From Streptomyces sp. NBC_00568 (GTDB lineage Bacteria; Actinomycetota; Actinomycetes; Streptomycetales; Streptomycetaceae): 64,000 nucleotides of DNA. A program made the translations under genes and the position numbers. Of the stretch, positions 38,069 to 45,973 are shown piece by piece (within the stretch, counting starts at the first letter, position 1; each line of letters opens with the position of its first letter). The stretch lies in NCBI RefSeq assembly GCF_026341855.1, contig NZ_JAPENW010000001.1, forward strand, positions 2,356,001-2,420,000, read 5' to 3'. The notes beneath the pieces are model-generated. The model made no database searches and was not told the origin of the DNA. It worked only from the letters and a program-made list of their open reading frames with translations.

Positions 38069-38380
38069 ATGAACGACACCCCCGCACCCGGCACCCCCGC
38101 CGACGGTCCGGCTCCCTCCCTGCGCGCCTACCTCGGCCTCTACGCCGCCGGATTCGTCGAACGCGAGGAGATGGTCGCGACCGTCGCGGCCTGGCCCTTC
38201 GAGGTCGAGGAGGGGCTGGACGAGGGGCACCCCGAACCCACCCATCAGGACAACACGCTGTCGGTCCTCGCCGCGGCGCGGCTGCTCGGGCAGGTGACCC
38301 GCGAGGACGTGGCGGAGATCCAGCGCCGGATCGACGGTCGGCCGGACGGACCGGCCGACGGGGCCGAGCGGCGCCCATGA
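38069..38380 (+). CDS. Small acidic protein, possible partner of the zeta-type kinase
   Basis: This 103-residue protein is helical and acidic. It contains LRAYLGLYAAGFVEREEMVATVAAWPFE (residues ~23-50) and a second helix QDNTLSVLAAARLLGQVTREDVAEIQRRIDG. The stop overlaps the next gene's ATG in an ATGA junction, so the two are made together. Zeta-type toxins usually follow a small helical antitoxin gene, so this protein may neutralise its neighbour. It has no recognisable similarity to epsilon antitoxins, so the role is inferred from position only. Confidence 0.65.
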   Translation: MNDTPAPGTPADGPAPSLRAYLGLYAAGFVEREEMVATVAAWPFEVEEGLDEGHPEPTHQDNTLSVLAAARLLGQVTREDVAEIQRRIDGRPDGPADGAERRP

Positions 38381-39483
38381 CCACGGACGACGGGCCGGAG
38401 GCGGGGCTCGGACCTGAATACCGCTCGCTGTACCGGGAGTTGCAGACCCGGATGTCGCCCGGCGGTGATCTCGCGCCGGGGGACGTCGACACGTTCGGCC
38501 AGTTCCGGCACGGCGCGCTGTGGACTCCGGACCGCGAGCGGATGCACGCCGCGATCCTGGAGGACTTCACGGCGCGCTGCGCGGGCATGCCGCGCGACGG
38601 GCATGCCGCGCTGCTCACCGCCGGGGCCCCCGGCGCCGGCAAGGGCGGCGCGCTGCGCGGACTCGCCGAATGGCAGGAGCAGGACGACGAACTGGGGCGC
38701 GCCCTGAACCGGGTGCACGGCATCGACGTACGCGACTACGTGGTGCTGGACCCGGACGAATTCAAGGTGGCGCTCTTCGAGCACGGCGGATCACCTCGAC
38801 TGCCCGCGCATTCCCTCGAGTTGTCCGACGGGCGGCGGGTCTCGCCGTCCGAGACGGCCTCGCTCACGCACCGCGAGTCGGCCTTCCTACAGGGGGCCTT
38901 CGAGCAGTGGGCGCGGGCCGAGGGCTACAACCTCCTCTACGACGCGACCCTGCGCGACCAGCGCTGGAACGAGAAGCTCCTCGGCGATCTGCGCGCCGAC
39001 GGCTACGACAGACGCGTCCTGCTCTCGGTCGAGGTGCCCGTCGAACAGTGCCTCGCCCAGAACGCCGGCCGCTGGCAGCACGGCCGCACCGAGTTCGACG
39101 CGGGACGGGACCGGTACGGCGGCCGCATGGCCCCCGAGGTCATGATCAAGGACCTGTACGCGCGGAGCACCTCGGGGCGCGGCTTCTCCGTCGGCCGCGA
39201 GAACGCGGAGAAGCTGGTCGAGGGAGGACTGGCCACCGGGCTGATCACCTCGGACCGGGGCGCGTTCACCGCCGGGCGGGGAACCGGGGCGGCCCCGGCG
39301 CCCGGGCCCGGCGCCGCGCCCGCCCACCGGCAGGGCGACGCCACCATCCGGGTCGCCGCCGCGGGACGCCTGCGCTCCGGCGGCGGAAGCACCGCCCCGG
39401 CCGCGGGACGGACACCGGCCGCACCCGGCGCCGCACCCCCGGCCGCGGCGAGCGCCGCGCCCCGACCCCCGCGTACGCCGTGA
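38377..39483 (+). CDS. Zeta-toxin-family P-loop kinase
   Basis: This encodes 368 residues. The Walker A GAPGAGK (residues 83-89) and DPDEF (Asp125-Phe129) match zeta toxins, which phosphorylate UDP-N-acetylglucosamine precursors of cell wall. Further typical segments are SLTHRESAFLQGAFEQWAR, YNLLYDATLRDQRW and the arginine-bearing AGRWQHGRTEFDAG. The last ~80 residues are Ala/Pro/Gly low complexity. It is coupled to the 103-residue gene upstream. It could be a toxin delivered by the system, a defence element, or a regulator of wall synthesis at the channel. Sequence supports a kinase fold; toxicity is untested. Confidence 0.85.
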   Translation: MTTDDGPEAGLGPEYRSLYRELQTRMSPGGDLAPGDVDTFGQFRHGALWTPDRERMHAAILEDFTARCAGMPRDGHAALLTAGAPGAGKGGALRGLAEWQEQDDELGRALNRVHGIDVRDYVVLDPDEFKVALFEHGGSPRLPAHSLELSDGRRVSPSETASLTHRESAFLQGAFEQWARAEGYNLLYDATLRDQRWNEKLLGDLRADGYDRRVLLSVEVPVEQCLAQNAGRWQHGRTEFDAGRDRYGGRMAPEVMIKDLYARSTSGRGFSVGRENAEKLVEGGLATGLITSDRGAFTAGRGTGAAPAPGPGAAPAHRQGDATIRVAAAGRLRSGGGSTAPAAGRTPAAPGAAPPAAASAAPRPPRTP

Positions 39484-39488
39484 CGCGC

Positions 39489-40046
39489 CTACGCGCCCGG
39501 CGGCGGGCCGACGTGGTCGACGCCCTCCAGGATGCGGCGCTTGCGGGCGATGTTCTCCAGGAGTCCGGCGCGCTCGAAACGGCGCGGGTTCTTGTGGAAC
39601 ACCTCCCGGCCGCGCTCCGAGGTGAACAGCTCCTCGGGGACGCGATCGGCGCCCTCCGGAAGGAACTTGAGGACCTCCTCCACCGCCGCGAGCGCGAACG
39701 CGGAACCCGCGCGCTGCTCGCGCCGCTCGGCGGGCGGCGTGTGCAGCAGCCGCAGCCCCGTGTCCGTGGCGACCTGGTCGGCGACCCACAGGAACTCCCC
39801 GGGGTCGATGATCCGCGAGGGCTCGGCGCCGCCGAACGCCGGTGGCGCGGGCGGGAGTTCGTCGGTGAGCCGGAAGGCGAAGGAGCGGGCGCGGCCGCAT
39901 TGCGGACAGACCCCTTCGTACACCGCGATCAGCACACCGTCACGCTCGTCGAGACGGTGCTCGCGCTCGAAGTCCTCCGCCCCGCACACACACGCGTGCA
40001 GGTCCATGTAGAGGTGTGCTTCCTGCGTCGAACGGGCGATCAGCAT
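39489..40046 (-). CDS. Zinc-ribbon protein, unknown function
   Basis: This 185-residue protein is on the minus strand, convergent with the zeta-type gene and divergent from the large protein that follows. The N-terminal part has four cysteines in CVC and CPQC (CVCGAEDFEREH ... YEGVCPQCGRARSFAFRL), a likely zinc ribbon. The rest is helical, with FLWVADQVATDTG and AAVEEVLKFLPEGADRVPEELFTSERGREVFHKNPRRFERAGL. No signal peptide or membrane helix is present. Its position beside a candidate effector fits an immunity or chaperone protein, but there is no family evidence for this. Confidence 0.7.
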   Translation of the reverse strand: MLIARSTQEAHLYMDLHACVCGAEDFEREHRLDERDGVLIAVYEGVCPQCGRARSFAFRLTDELPPAPPAFGGAEPSRIIDPGEFLWVADQVATDTGLRLLHTPPAERREQRAGSAFALAAVEEVLKFLPEGADRVPEELFTSERGREVFHKNPRRFERAGLLENIARKRRILEGVDHVGPPPGA

Positions 40047-40092
40047 GCCAAGATCTTACGTGCCACGAGGCCGGCCAAGGGGGAAAGTGCCA

Positions 40093-42792
40093 GTGGACCA
40101 GGAACCGCTCGACCGCAGGGACCCGGGCCGCTCCGCCCCGGCGGACACCCGGCGGGACACCCCGGCGGACACCCCGGCCGCGGCCCCGGCGCCGCGGCCC
40201 GAACCGACCGTCATCGCCGCGACCGACGTCGCGGGCAGCCGCTTCGTCTCGGGCACCGGCACAGCCCCTGATCCCGGGCGGCAGGCCGCCGTCGTCGCGC
40301 AGGCGGAGAGCACCCTGCCGATGGTGGTGCAGAGCCTGTACGCGCAGCGGCTGCACTCGGTCGAGCTGCGGTCCGGCGCCGCGGGCGACCGCTTCTTCGC
40401 GCTCACCGACGACCGGGGCAGGGACCTCACCCTGCGTCTGGACGCCGTACCGCTCCCCTCCGGCACGGTCGCGCGGACGCACGTCAACACCACCTCGGAC
40501 CAGCACGTCGTCCAGCTCTCCGACCGCATGGACCCGCGGCAGGTCGGCCGGGCGCTGAGCCACGAGGTCGGTGAACTGCTCGCGGTGCGCGACCGGGCGG
40601 CCCGTGCCGCCGCGGGCGACCCCGAGGTCGCGGGCGTCGCACCGAGCCGCGACGACCTGCTGGCCCGGGGGCGGCTCGGCGCCGCGGAACGGCGCCTGAG
40701 CCTCACCGAGGAGGACCTCGGCCGGGTCGGCGAGCTGAACTACCTGGCCGCCCGCATGAACGACACCACCCTCGACGCCTCCCGACGCGCGGAGGCGCGC
40801 GGCGAGTTGTCGGCGCTCATCGACCACACCGGGCTGCGGCCTCAGGCTCCGGCCGGCTCCGAGCGGTATCCGGCGGAGTTCCAGGCCGCCGACATCCGCC
40901 GCGACATCGTCGACCAGCACCTGACCCCGATGGCCACCGACGCCCTGCGCGAACTGGCCGTCCCCGTGGAGCGGTTGGGCGCCGCCGACGCGACCGAGCT
41001 CCGGGAGTTCCGGTCGCGGGCCGAGCACGCCCGGCCCCTCGGGGCGTCCGCAGAGGCCCCTCCCCTGCCGGGGTTCCGGCCCGACGGCTCCCCCGTCCCG
41101 CGCGAGGAACTCGCCGCGGCGGCGGCCCGGGCCGCCGATCAGCGCACCCGGGCCGCCGCCGGCACGCTGGAGCAGCTGCGCGCGGAGGCCGCCACGACGG
41201 GCGCGTGGCCCACCCGCGAAGTCGTCATCGGCGGTGGCGCCAGCCTCGTCGGGCGCGAGCCGGACGCCCTGCTCGTCGACGCGCGCGGCCGCTGGCACCT
41301 GGACCCCGGCCAGGGCATCGTCCAGTCCCCCGACCAGGTACGGGACATGCGGGCGACCGGGCTCGGCGACGCCCACCAGTTCGCCGATCCGACCGCGCGG
41401 GTGCCGCGTGACGCGGTACGCCTGTGGGAGGACGAGCTCGCCGTACGCGGACCGGTCGTCGACGGGACCGCGCGGCTGGTCCCGGCTCAGGACGGCCATC
41501 TGTACGCGCACATCCGTCCGGGCGACGGCTCCTCGGACGTCTATGTCAGGGTCGAAGGAACCCCGACCGTCGCCACCGGGCTGCCGCCGGAGATGGTGCC
41601 GGGCGTCGACCGGCGGGACGTGGTCGATCTGCCGGAGGCCCTCGACGCCGTACGCGGACAGCTGCCCGCCGACTCCCCGGTGCACGCCCGGCTGGCCGGG
41701 GCGACCGGCGCGCAGCAGACCCTCGGGATCCTGCGGGAGGAAGGCGTGCTGGACGGACTGCGCTCGGGCGGCGGCGCGCGGGCCGCGCTCCAGACGCTCG
41801 ACGCCACGGCCCAGTGGGAGCGGGCGAGGGACGCCGCGCCCGGGCGGGTCTTCATCGGAGACGAGATCGCCGAGAACCGTTTCGACGTGAGCGGCGAGGG
41901 CGCTCCGAAGACCTGGCTGGTCGCGGGTGCCGGCGGCACGGGGGTGGCCAACGCCGAGATCATCCTGGAGGCCGACCCCGAGGCCCGGGTCACCATCTAC
42001 GGGCCGAACCTGCCTCCGGCGCTGGAGAACCAGGTCCAGTTCACCGCGATGCGCGAGCGGTTCGTCAGCGAGTACGGCGGTGACGGCCGCCTCACCATCG
42101 ACATCCACCCCGACAACCGGGTCGGCGCCGTGCAGATGCACACCGGGCCCGACGGAAAGCCGCGGTTCCGGGAGGGGCGCGTGGAGGCGGAGGCGTACGT
42201 GGCGAGCCTCGGGCGGACCGCGCCGATGCCGGAGGCTCTCCAGGATCTGGCCGAGCGGACCCGGGCGGGGGGCGGGCAGGTGCGGGGGGACCTGATGTTC
42301 GATCAGGACCGGCAGTTCCTCGGCTACGGCGTCACCTTCGAGACGGGGGGTGGGCAGCGCCGCGTCGAGGTGACCGGTGCGGCGTCGCAGTTGCTGCCGC
42401 GTGATGTCTTCCCCCGTGACACCCAGGCCGCCCTGAACGCCATGGCCGCCCGCCAGGTCCCGTCCCAGAGCGGCAACGCGGCCCCGGGGTTCGCCCCCAC
42501 GGCGCAGCAGGCCTCCCGGCTGGCCGCGGCACGGGAGAGCGGGACGGTGGAGCGGCACACCTCGGTTCCGGAGAGCTGGGGCAGGCCGGCGGTGGCGGGT
42601 GCGACGGCGACACCCGGGGGGCCGGGTACTGCGCCCTCCAGCGGCTCCAGCAACTCTGTCGCGGGCGCGGCTCGCCGTCAGTCCGGCCGGGGTTCGGCCA
42701 CTCCTGGGGGGCCCGTTCCCGGTTCGGCGCCCGGGCCTGTCGCGCCGGGTCGGCCGCCGCAGGTGCCGCGGCCGCCGGCGCCGGGGCGCTGA
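40093..42792 (+). CDS. Very large protein with HExxE and Rossmann signatures, candidate secreted effector
   Basis: This ~899-residue protein has a Pro/Ala-rich N-terminus. Next comes a domain with HVVQLSDRMDPRQVGRALSHEVGELLA (HEVGE at residues 157-161), which resembles the zincin-like part of large actinobacterial toxin-type proteins. An Ala/Glu/Arg helical region lies at ~200-370. Further on there is a Rossmann segment WLVAGAGGTGVANAEIILEAD (GAGGTG at 612-617) with FDVSGEGAPKTW before it. The C-terminus is Pro/Gly-rich. The GTG at 40093 is favoured because AAGGGGGAAA lies ~9 bases upstream; a GTG at 40087 and an ATG at 40045 are alternatives. It has no signal peptide. It could be a substrate of the coupling ATPase, which is inference. 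Confidence 0.7.
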   Translation: MDQEPLDRRDPGRSAPADTRRDTPADTPAAAPAPRPEPTVIAATDVAGSRFVSGTGTAPDPGRQAAVVAQAESTLPMVVQSLYAQRLHSVELRSGAAGDRFFALTDDRGRDLTLRLDAVPLPSGTVARTHVNTTSDQHVVQLSDRMDPRQVGRALSHEVGELLAVRDRAARAAAGDPEVAGVAPSRDDLLARGRLGAAERRLSLTEEDLGRVGELNYLAARMNDTTLDASRRAEARGELSALIDHTGLRPQAPAGSERYPAEFQAADIRRDIVDQHLTPMATDALRELAVPVERLGAADATELREFRSRAEHARPLGASAEAPPLPGFRPDGSPVPREELAAAAARAADQRTRAAAGTLEQLRAEAATTGAWPTREVVIGGGASLVGREPDALLVDARGRWHLDPGQGIVQSPDQVRDMRATGLGDAHQFADPTARVPRDAVRLWEDELAVRGPVVDGTARLVPAQDGHLYAHIRPGDGSSDVYVRVEGTPTVATGLPPEMVPGVDRRDVVDLPEALDAVRGQLPADSPVHARLAGATGAQQTLGILREEGVLDGLRSGGGARAALQTLDATAQWERARDAAPGRVFIGDEIAENRFDVSGEGAPKTWLVAGAGGTGVANAEIILEADPEARVTIYGPNLPPALENQVQFTAMRERFVSEYGGDGRLTIDIHPDNRVGAVQMHTGPDGKPRFREGRVEAEAYVASLGRTAPMPEALQDLAERTRAGGGQVRGDLMFDQDRQFLGYGVTFETGGGQRRVEVTGAASQLLPRDVFPRDTQAALNAMAARQVPSQSGNAAPGFAPTAQQASRLAAARESGTVERHTSVPESWGRPAVAGATATPGGPGTAPSSGSSNSVAGAARRQSGRGSATPGGPVPGSAPGPVAPGRPPQVPRPPAPGR

Positions 42793-42881
42793 CCTCGCGG
42801 GCGCTGACCTCGCGGGCGGGGTTCGGTTCGGTGCGGGTCCGGTTCGGTGGGTGGGGCCGGTGCGGGTCCGGTGGGTGGGTC

Positions 42882-42998
42882 GGGGCCGTGCCGGTACATC
42901 CCAGTCCGTCGCCGCTGGATCAGACGTGGGCTACCTGTGCGAACCGCTGCTCGATCCGAACGTAAGCGACGGACATAGGGATGTACCGGCACGGCCCC
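42882..42998. repeat. 117-bp element bounded by long inverted repeats
   Basis: The outer arms, 42882-42902 and 42978-42998, are perfect 21-base complements. Two to three bases inward a further 9-base pair matches (42904-42912 with 42966-42974). The spacer is 53 bases (42913-42965). Read on the minus strand the element contains a short open frame starting ATGTCCGTCGC. It could form a very strong hairpin or be a miniature mobile element; no target duplication was seen. Confidence 0.8.
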
Positions 42999-43030
42999 TC
43001 CCGTGCGATCTCCGCTGCGGGTGCAAGATC

Positions 43031-43110
43031 CAGCCCCTCCGGCGTTTGAGGAGCGGGGTCTGGGGCGGAGCCCCAGGGGTGGGACGGGTAGGGGCGGAGG
43101 GGGCGAAAGA
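43031..43110 (+). repeat. Dispersed GC-rich intergenic repeat copy
   Basis: Sequence CAGCCCCTCCGGCGTTTGAGG (from 43031) and TGGGACGGGTAGGGGCGG (from about 43080) match, with changes, the blocks at 35695-35715 and 35764-35781. A small GGGGC/GCCCC hairpin lies at about 43062-43074. Similar elements are frequent between Streptomyces genes. They are not coding. Confidence 0.75.
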
Positions 43111-43231
43111 AGGTTGGGGCGGGCCCTTCCGTGTGCGGACGGGGCGTGGCCGCTTGCGTGTGGAGGGGGGCGGCTGCGGGTGCGTGGTCGTCTGGTTCGA
43201 AGGCCATCTCAGGCCCGCCCTGGACTATTGA

Positions 43232-43258
43232 ATGCGTGTGCATATATTGTGCACGCAT
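43232..43258. promoter_or_regulatory. Operator-like palindrome with AT-rich core
   Basis: ATGCGTG (43232-43238) and CACGCAT (43252-43258) flank an AT-rich centre TGCATATATTGTG, about 40 bases before the FMN reductase ATG. The AT-rich core contrasts with the surrounding GC-rich DNA and includes TATATT, a possible -10 element. It probably contains both a promoter and a repressor site. The regulator is not identified in this window. Confidence 0.55.
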
Positions 43259-43298
43259 ACAAGCGACGTCGTTCTTGGCGTGTGATCCAGGGGGAACC

Positions 43299-43886
43299 AT
43301 GACCCGCCATTTCCTGTTCCTGCTCGGCAGCAGCCGCACCGGTGGCAACACTGAACTACTGGCCCGCAAGGCCGCAGAGCAGCTGCCCGCCGATGTCGAG
43401 CAGCACTGGCTCAGCCTCGCCGAGCCTCCGCTCCCCGACTTCGTGGACCTGCGCCGCGACAGCGACCATGTGCGCCCTCCCGCCGGGAGCACCGCGGGCA
43501 TGCTGCTCGACGCCACGCTCGCGGCCACCGACATCGTGATCGCCTCGCCGCTGTACTGGTACTCCGTGTCCGGACTGACCAAGCGCTACCTGGACTACTG
43601 GTCGGGCTGGCTGCGCACCCCCGGCATCGACTTCAAGGCCACCATGGCCGGTCGCACCCTCTGGGGCGTCACCGCGCTCGCGCACGAGGAGCAGGAGGTC
43701 GCCGACCCGCTGATCGGCACGCTGAGCCACTCGGCGGCGTACATGAAGATGCGCTTCGGCGGGGTGCTGCTCGGCAACGGCAGCGGGCGCGGCGATGTCC
43801 TGAACGACGCCGAGGCGCTGGCCCGCGCGAAGACCTTCTTCGCGGCACAGGAACCGCCGCTCGCCCGCTTCCCGTACGAGGTCTGA
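43299..43886 (+). CDS. NAD(P)H-dependent FMN reductase / flavodoxin-like protein
   Basis: This 195-residue protein has a flavodoxin-like fold. The FMN phosphate-binding loop is at the N-terminus in LLGSSRTGGNTELLARKAAEQL. ATDIVIASPLYWYSVSGLTKRYLDYWSGWLR provides the second flavin-contact segment characteristic of NADPH-dependent FMN reductases. The start ATG 43299 has GGGGAA close upstream. It probably reduces quinones, nitro compounds or free flavin in the cytoplasm. A 27-base palindrome before it suggests regulation by a dedicated repressor. Confidence 0.88.
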   Translation: MTRHFLFLLGSSRTGGNTELLARKAAEQLPADVEQHWLSLAEPPLPDFVDLRRDSDHVRPPAGSTAGMLLDATLAATDIVIASPLYWYSVSGLTKRYLDYWSGWLRTPGIDFKATMAGRTLWGVTALAHEEQEVADPLIGTLSHSAAYMKMRFGGVLLGNGSGRGDVLNDAEALARAKTFFAAQEPPLARFPYEV

Positions 43887-43897
43887 GCCGCCCCCGT

Positions 43898-44788
43898 CTA
43901 GGCGGTGATGTCCTTCGCCGTGAACCGCGCCCACGCCGCCGACCCGAACACGGCGGCGTACAGCCCCTGGAGGCCGAGGTTGTGGACCAGGTCGTCCCAG
44001 TAGACCGGGTCGCGCATGAGGTCGGCGAAGGACAGCCAGTAGTGGGAGAAGAAGTACGGCTGGAGCGCGTGCAGCTGCGGGATCTGGTCGAGGATCTGGA
44101 CGGTGATGAGGAGGCCGACCGTCGTCGCCATGGCCGCGATGCCGCTGTTGGTGAGGGTCGAGACGAAGAGGCCGAGTGCCGCGACGCCGGTCAGTGACGC
44201 GGCCACGACGAGGGCGATGAGCAGCGCGCGGCCGAGTCCCTCGGTGAAACTGATGCGGGTCCCGGAAATGGTGGTCAGCTCGCCCAGCGGGAACAGCAGG
44301 ACGCCCACCAGAAGCGCCGAGACGGCCACCACCAGGGTCGCGACCAGGCAGAACGTCATCGTCGTCGCGTACTTCGTGAGCAGCAGCCGGGTGCGGCCGG
44401 CGGGCGCGACGAGGAGATAGCGCAGGGTCCCCGCGTTGGCCTCGCCCGCGATCGCGTCGCCCGCGATGACGCCGATCGCCATCGGCAGGAAGAAGGGGAG
44501 GGTCGCCGCCAGCGCGGTGAACACCAGGAACAGGCCGTTGTTGGTGATCTGCGCGATGAACGCGGGTCCCTCGCCTCCGCCACCGCCCGCGCTCGAACCG
44601 TCACTCGTCTCGATCTTGATGGCGATGCCGATGAGGATCGGCACGGCCGCGAGCACCCCGAGCAGTGCGATCGTCCGCCAGCGCCGGAAGGTCGTGAGGA
44701 GCTCACTGCGGAAGAGCCCGAGCGTCCACAGCGGGCTGGGCGCACGGCCGGCCTCCGCCCCCACACGCAGCGTCTCAGCCCGCGACAT
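43898..44788 (-). CDS. ABC-2 type transporter permease
   Basis: This 296-residue membrane protein has six helices. After a cytoplasmic N-terminus (LFRSELLTTFRRWRTIALLGV) there is an external Gly-rich loop (GSSAGGGGGEGPAFIAQ). ABC-2 features are NAGTLRYLLVAPAGRTRLLLTKYATTM and the following four helices. It pairs with the ATPase encoded just upstream, overlapping it by 14 bases. The substrate is unknown; the adjacent LolA-like protein suggests an envelope export role. Confidence 0.88.
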   Translation of the reverse strand: MSRAETLRVGAEAGRAPSPLWTLGLFRSELLTTFRRWRTIALLGVLAAVPILIGIAIKIETSDGSSAGGGGGEGPAFIAQITNNGLFLVFTALAATLPFFLPMAIGVIAGDAIAGEANAGTLRYLLVAPAGRTRLLLTKYATTMTFCLVATLVVAVSALLVGVLLFPLGELTTISGTRISFTEGLGRALLIALVVAASLTGVAALGLFVSTLTNSGIAAMATTVGLLITVQILDQIPQLHALQPYFFSHYWLSFADLMRDPVYWDDLVHNLGLQGLYAAVFGSAAWARFTAKDITA

Positions 44789-45944
44789 CGAAGCCCTCCC
44801 CGGTCAGTGCCACGAACGCGTCCTCCAGCGAGGCCCGTTCGACCCCGAAGCCACGGACCCGGACGCCCGCCGTGACCAACGCGGCGTTCAGTTCGGCGAG
44901 TTCACGGTCGGGCGGCTCCGCGGTCACCCCTGTCTCGGTCACGACGAGATCGGCGACGCCCTGTTCCTTGAGGACCCGGGCCGCGTCCCCCGCGTCCGGG
45001 GTGGTCACCACCAGCCGGCCCCGCGCACCCGCCGCGAGGTCCGCGACCGCGCCCTGGGTGATGAGCCGGCCCTGCGCCATCACGGCCGCGTGCGTGCAGA
45101 CCTGCTCGATCTCGTCGAGGAGGTGAGAGGAGAGGAAGACGGTCGTTCCCTCCGAGGCCAACTCCCTGACCAGCGAGCGGATTTCGCGCATGCCCTGGGG
45201 ATCGAGACCGTTGGTCGGCTCGTCCAGGACGAGCAGGCGGCGGGGCTGGAGCAGCGCGGCCGCGAGTCCGAGCCGCTGCTTCATGCCGAGGGAGTACGCC
45301 TTCGCCTTCTTCCCCGCGGCGGCGGTCAGTCCGACCCGGTCGAGGGCCGCCGCGACGCGTGTCCGCCGGGTCCGGGGATCAGCGGTCGGGTCGGCGGCGT
45401 CGTACCGGACGAGGTTGTCCCGCCCGGAGAGGAAGCCGTACAGGGCGGGACCCTCGATCAGCGCCCCTACGTGCGGGAGCACGGCCCGCGCGGACCGGGG
45501 CATGGACTGCCCCAGCACGCGGGCCGTGCCCGAGGTCGGCTCGATCAGGCCCATCAGCATGCGGATGGTGGTGGTCTTGCCCGAGCCGTTCGGCCCGAGG
45601 AAGCCGAAGACGCTGCCCGCCGGGACGGTCAGGTCCAGGCCGTCGACGGCGAGCTGTCCGCCGCGGTAGCGCTTGCTCAGCGCGCGAGTGGCGATCACCG
45701 CGTCCTCGGTGATCGAGGTGGGCGCGGTGGGCGCGGTGGCGGTGCCTGCGGCTCGCCTCGCCGGTGCCGCGTCAGTTTCTCCCGCGGGCACGGCGCCGAC
45801 GTCACCCGCTCTTCCGGCGGGCACCGCGCCGGTGCCTTCCGGCTTCCGGGCAGGCGCCGTGCGGGCACTGCCCGCCTGTTCGGCGGACACGGCACCGCCC
45901 TCGGCCTGCGCCGGATCGGGCTCGACGGCGGACAGCTCCTCCAT
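44775..45944 (-). CDS. ABC transporter ATP-binding protein with extended N-terminus
   Basis: This 389-residue ATPase has its Walker A in GFLGPNGSGKTTTIRMLMGL, signature motif YSLGMKQRLGLAAALL, Walker B LLVLDEPTNGLDP and switch histidine in TVFLSSHLLDEIEQV. The C-terminal ~70 residues (LVVTTPDAGDAARVL onward) are the usual accessory domain of drug/lipid exporters. The first ~85 residues are a Glu/Ala/Pro-rich stretch with repeats (GAVPAG), absent in family members. The ABC core might also start at a downstream GTG. The gene overlaps the permease by 14 bases and lies 29 bases after the LolA-like gene. Confidence 0.88.
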   Translation of the reverse strand: MEELSAVEPDPAQAEGGAVSAEQAGSARTAPARKPEGTGAVPAGRAGDVGAVPAGETDAAPARRAAGTATAPTAPTSITEDAVIATRALSKRYRGGQLAVDGLDLTVPAGSVFGFLGPNGSGKTTTIRMLMGLIEPTSGTARVLGQSMPRSARAVLPHVGALIEGPALYGFLSGRDNLVRYDAADPTADPRTRRTRVAAALDRVGLTAAAGKKAKAYSLGMKQRLGLAAALLQPRRLLVLDEPTNGLDPQGMREIRSLVRELASEGTTVFLSSHLLDEIEQVCTHAAVMAQGRLITQGAVADLAAGARGRLVVTTPDAGDAARVLKEQGVADLVVTETGVTAEPPDRELAELNAALVTAGVRVRGFGVERASLEDAFVALTGEGFDVAG

Positions 45945-45973
45945 GGGCTCCCTCGGTTCGGCTCTCCTGGGAC

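Larger units (their letters stand above)
42793..43298 (+). promoter_or_regulatory. Intergenic region with inverted repeat, dispersed repeat and operator-like palindrome
   Basis: This 506-base gap has no convincing gene. It contains short GGTTCGGT/GGTGGGTGGG repeats (42820-42880), a long imperfect inverted repeat at 42882-42998, the dispersed GC-rich element at 43031-43110, and a palindrome at 43232-43258 just before the FMN reductase gene. The inverted repeat and the palindrome are listed separately. Confidence 0.6.

Noticed and set aside
23497..42792. Integrative conjugative element or prophage
   Set aside because: I see no integrase, relaxase, replication or structural phage genes and no attachment-site repeats or tRNA at either end. 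Codon use does not obviously differ from neighbours by eye.
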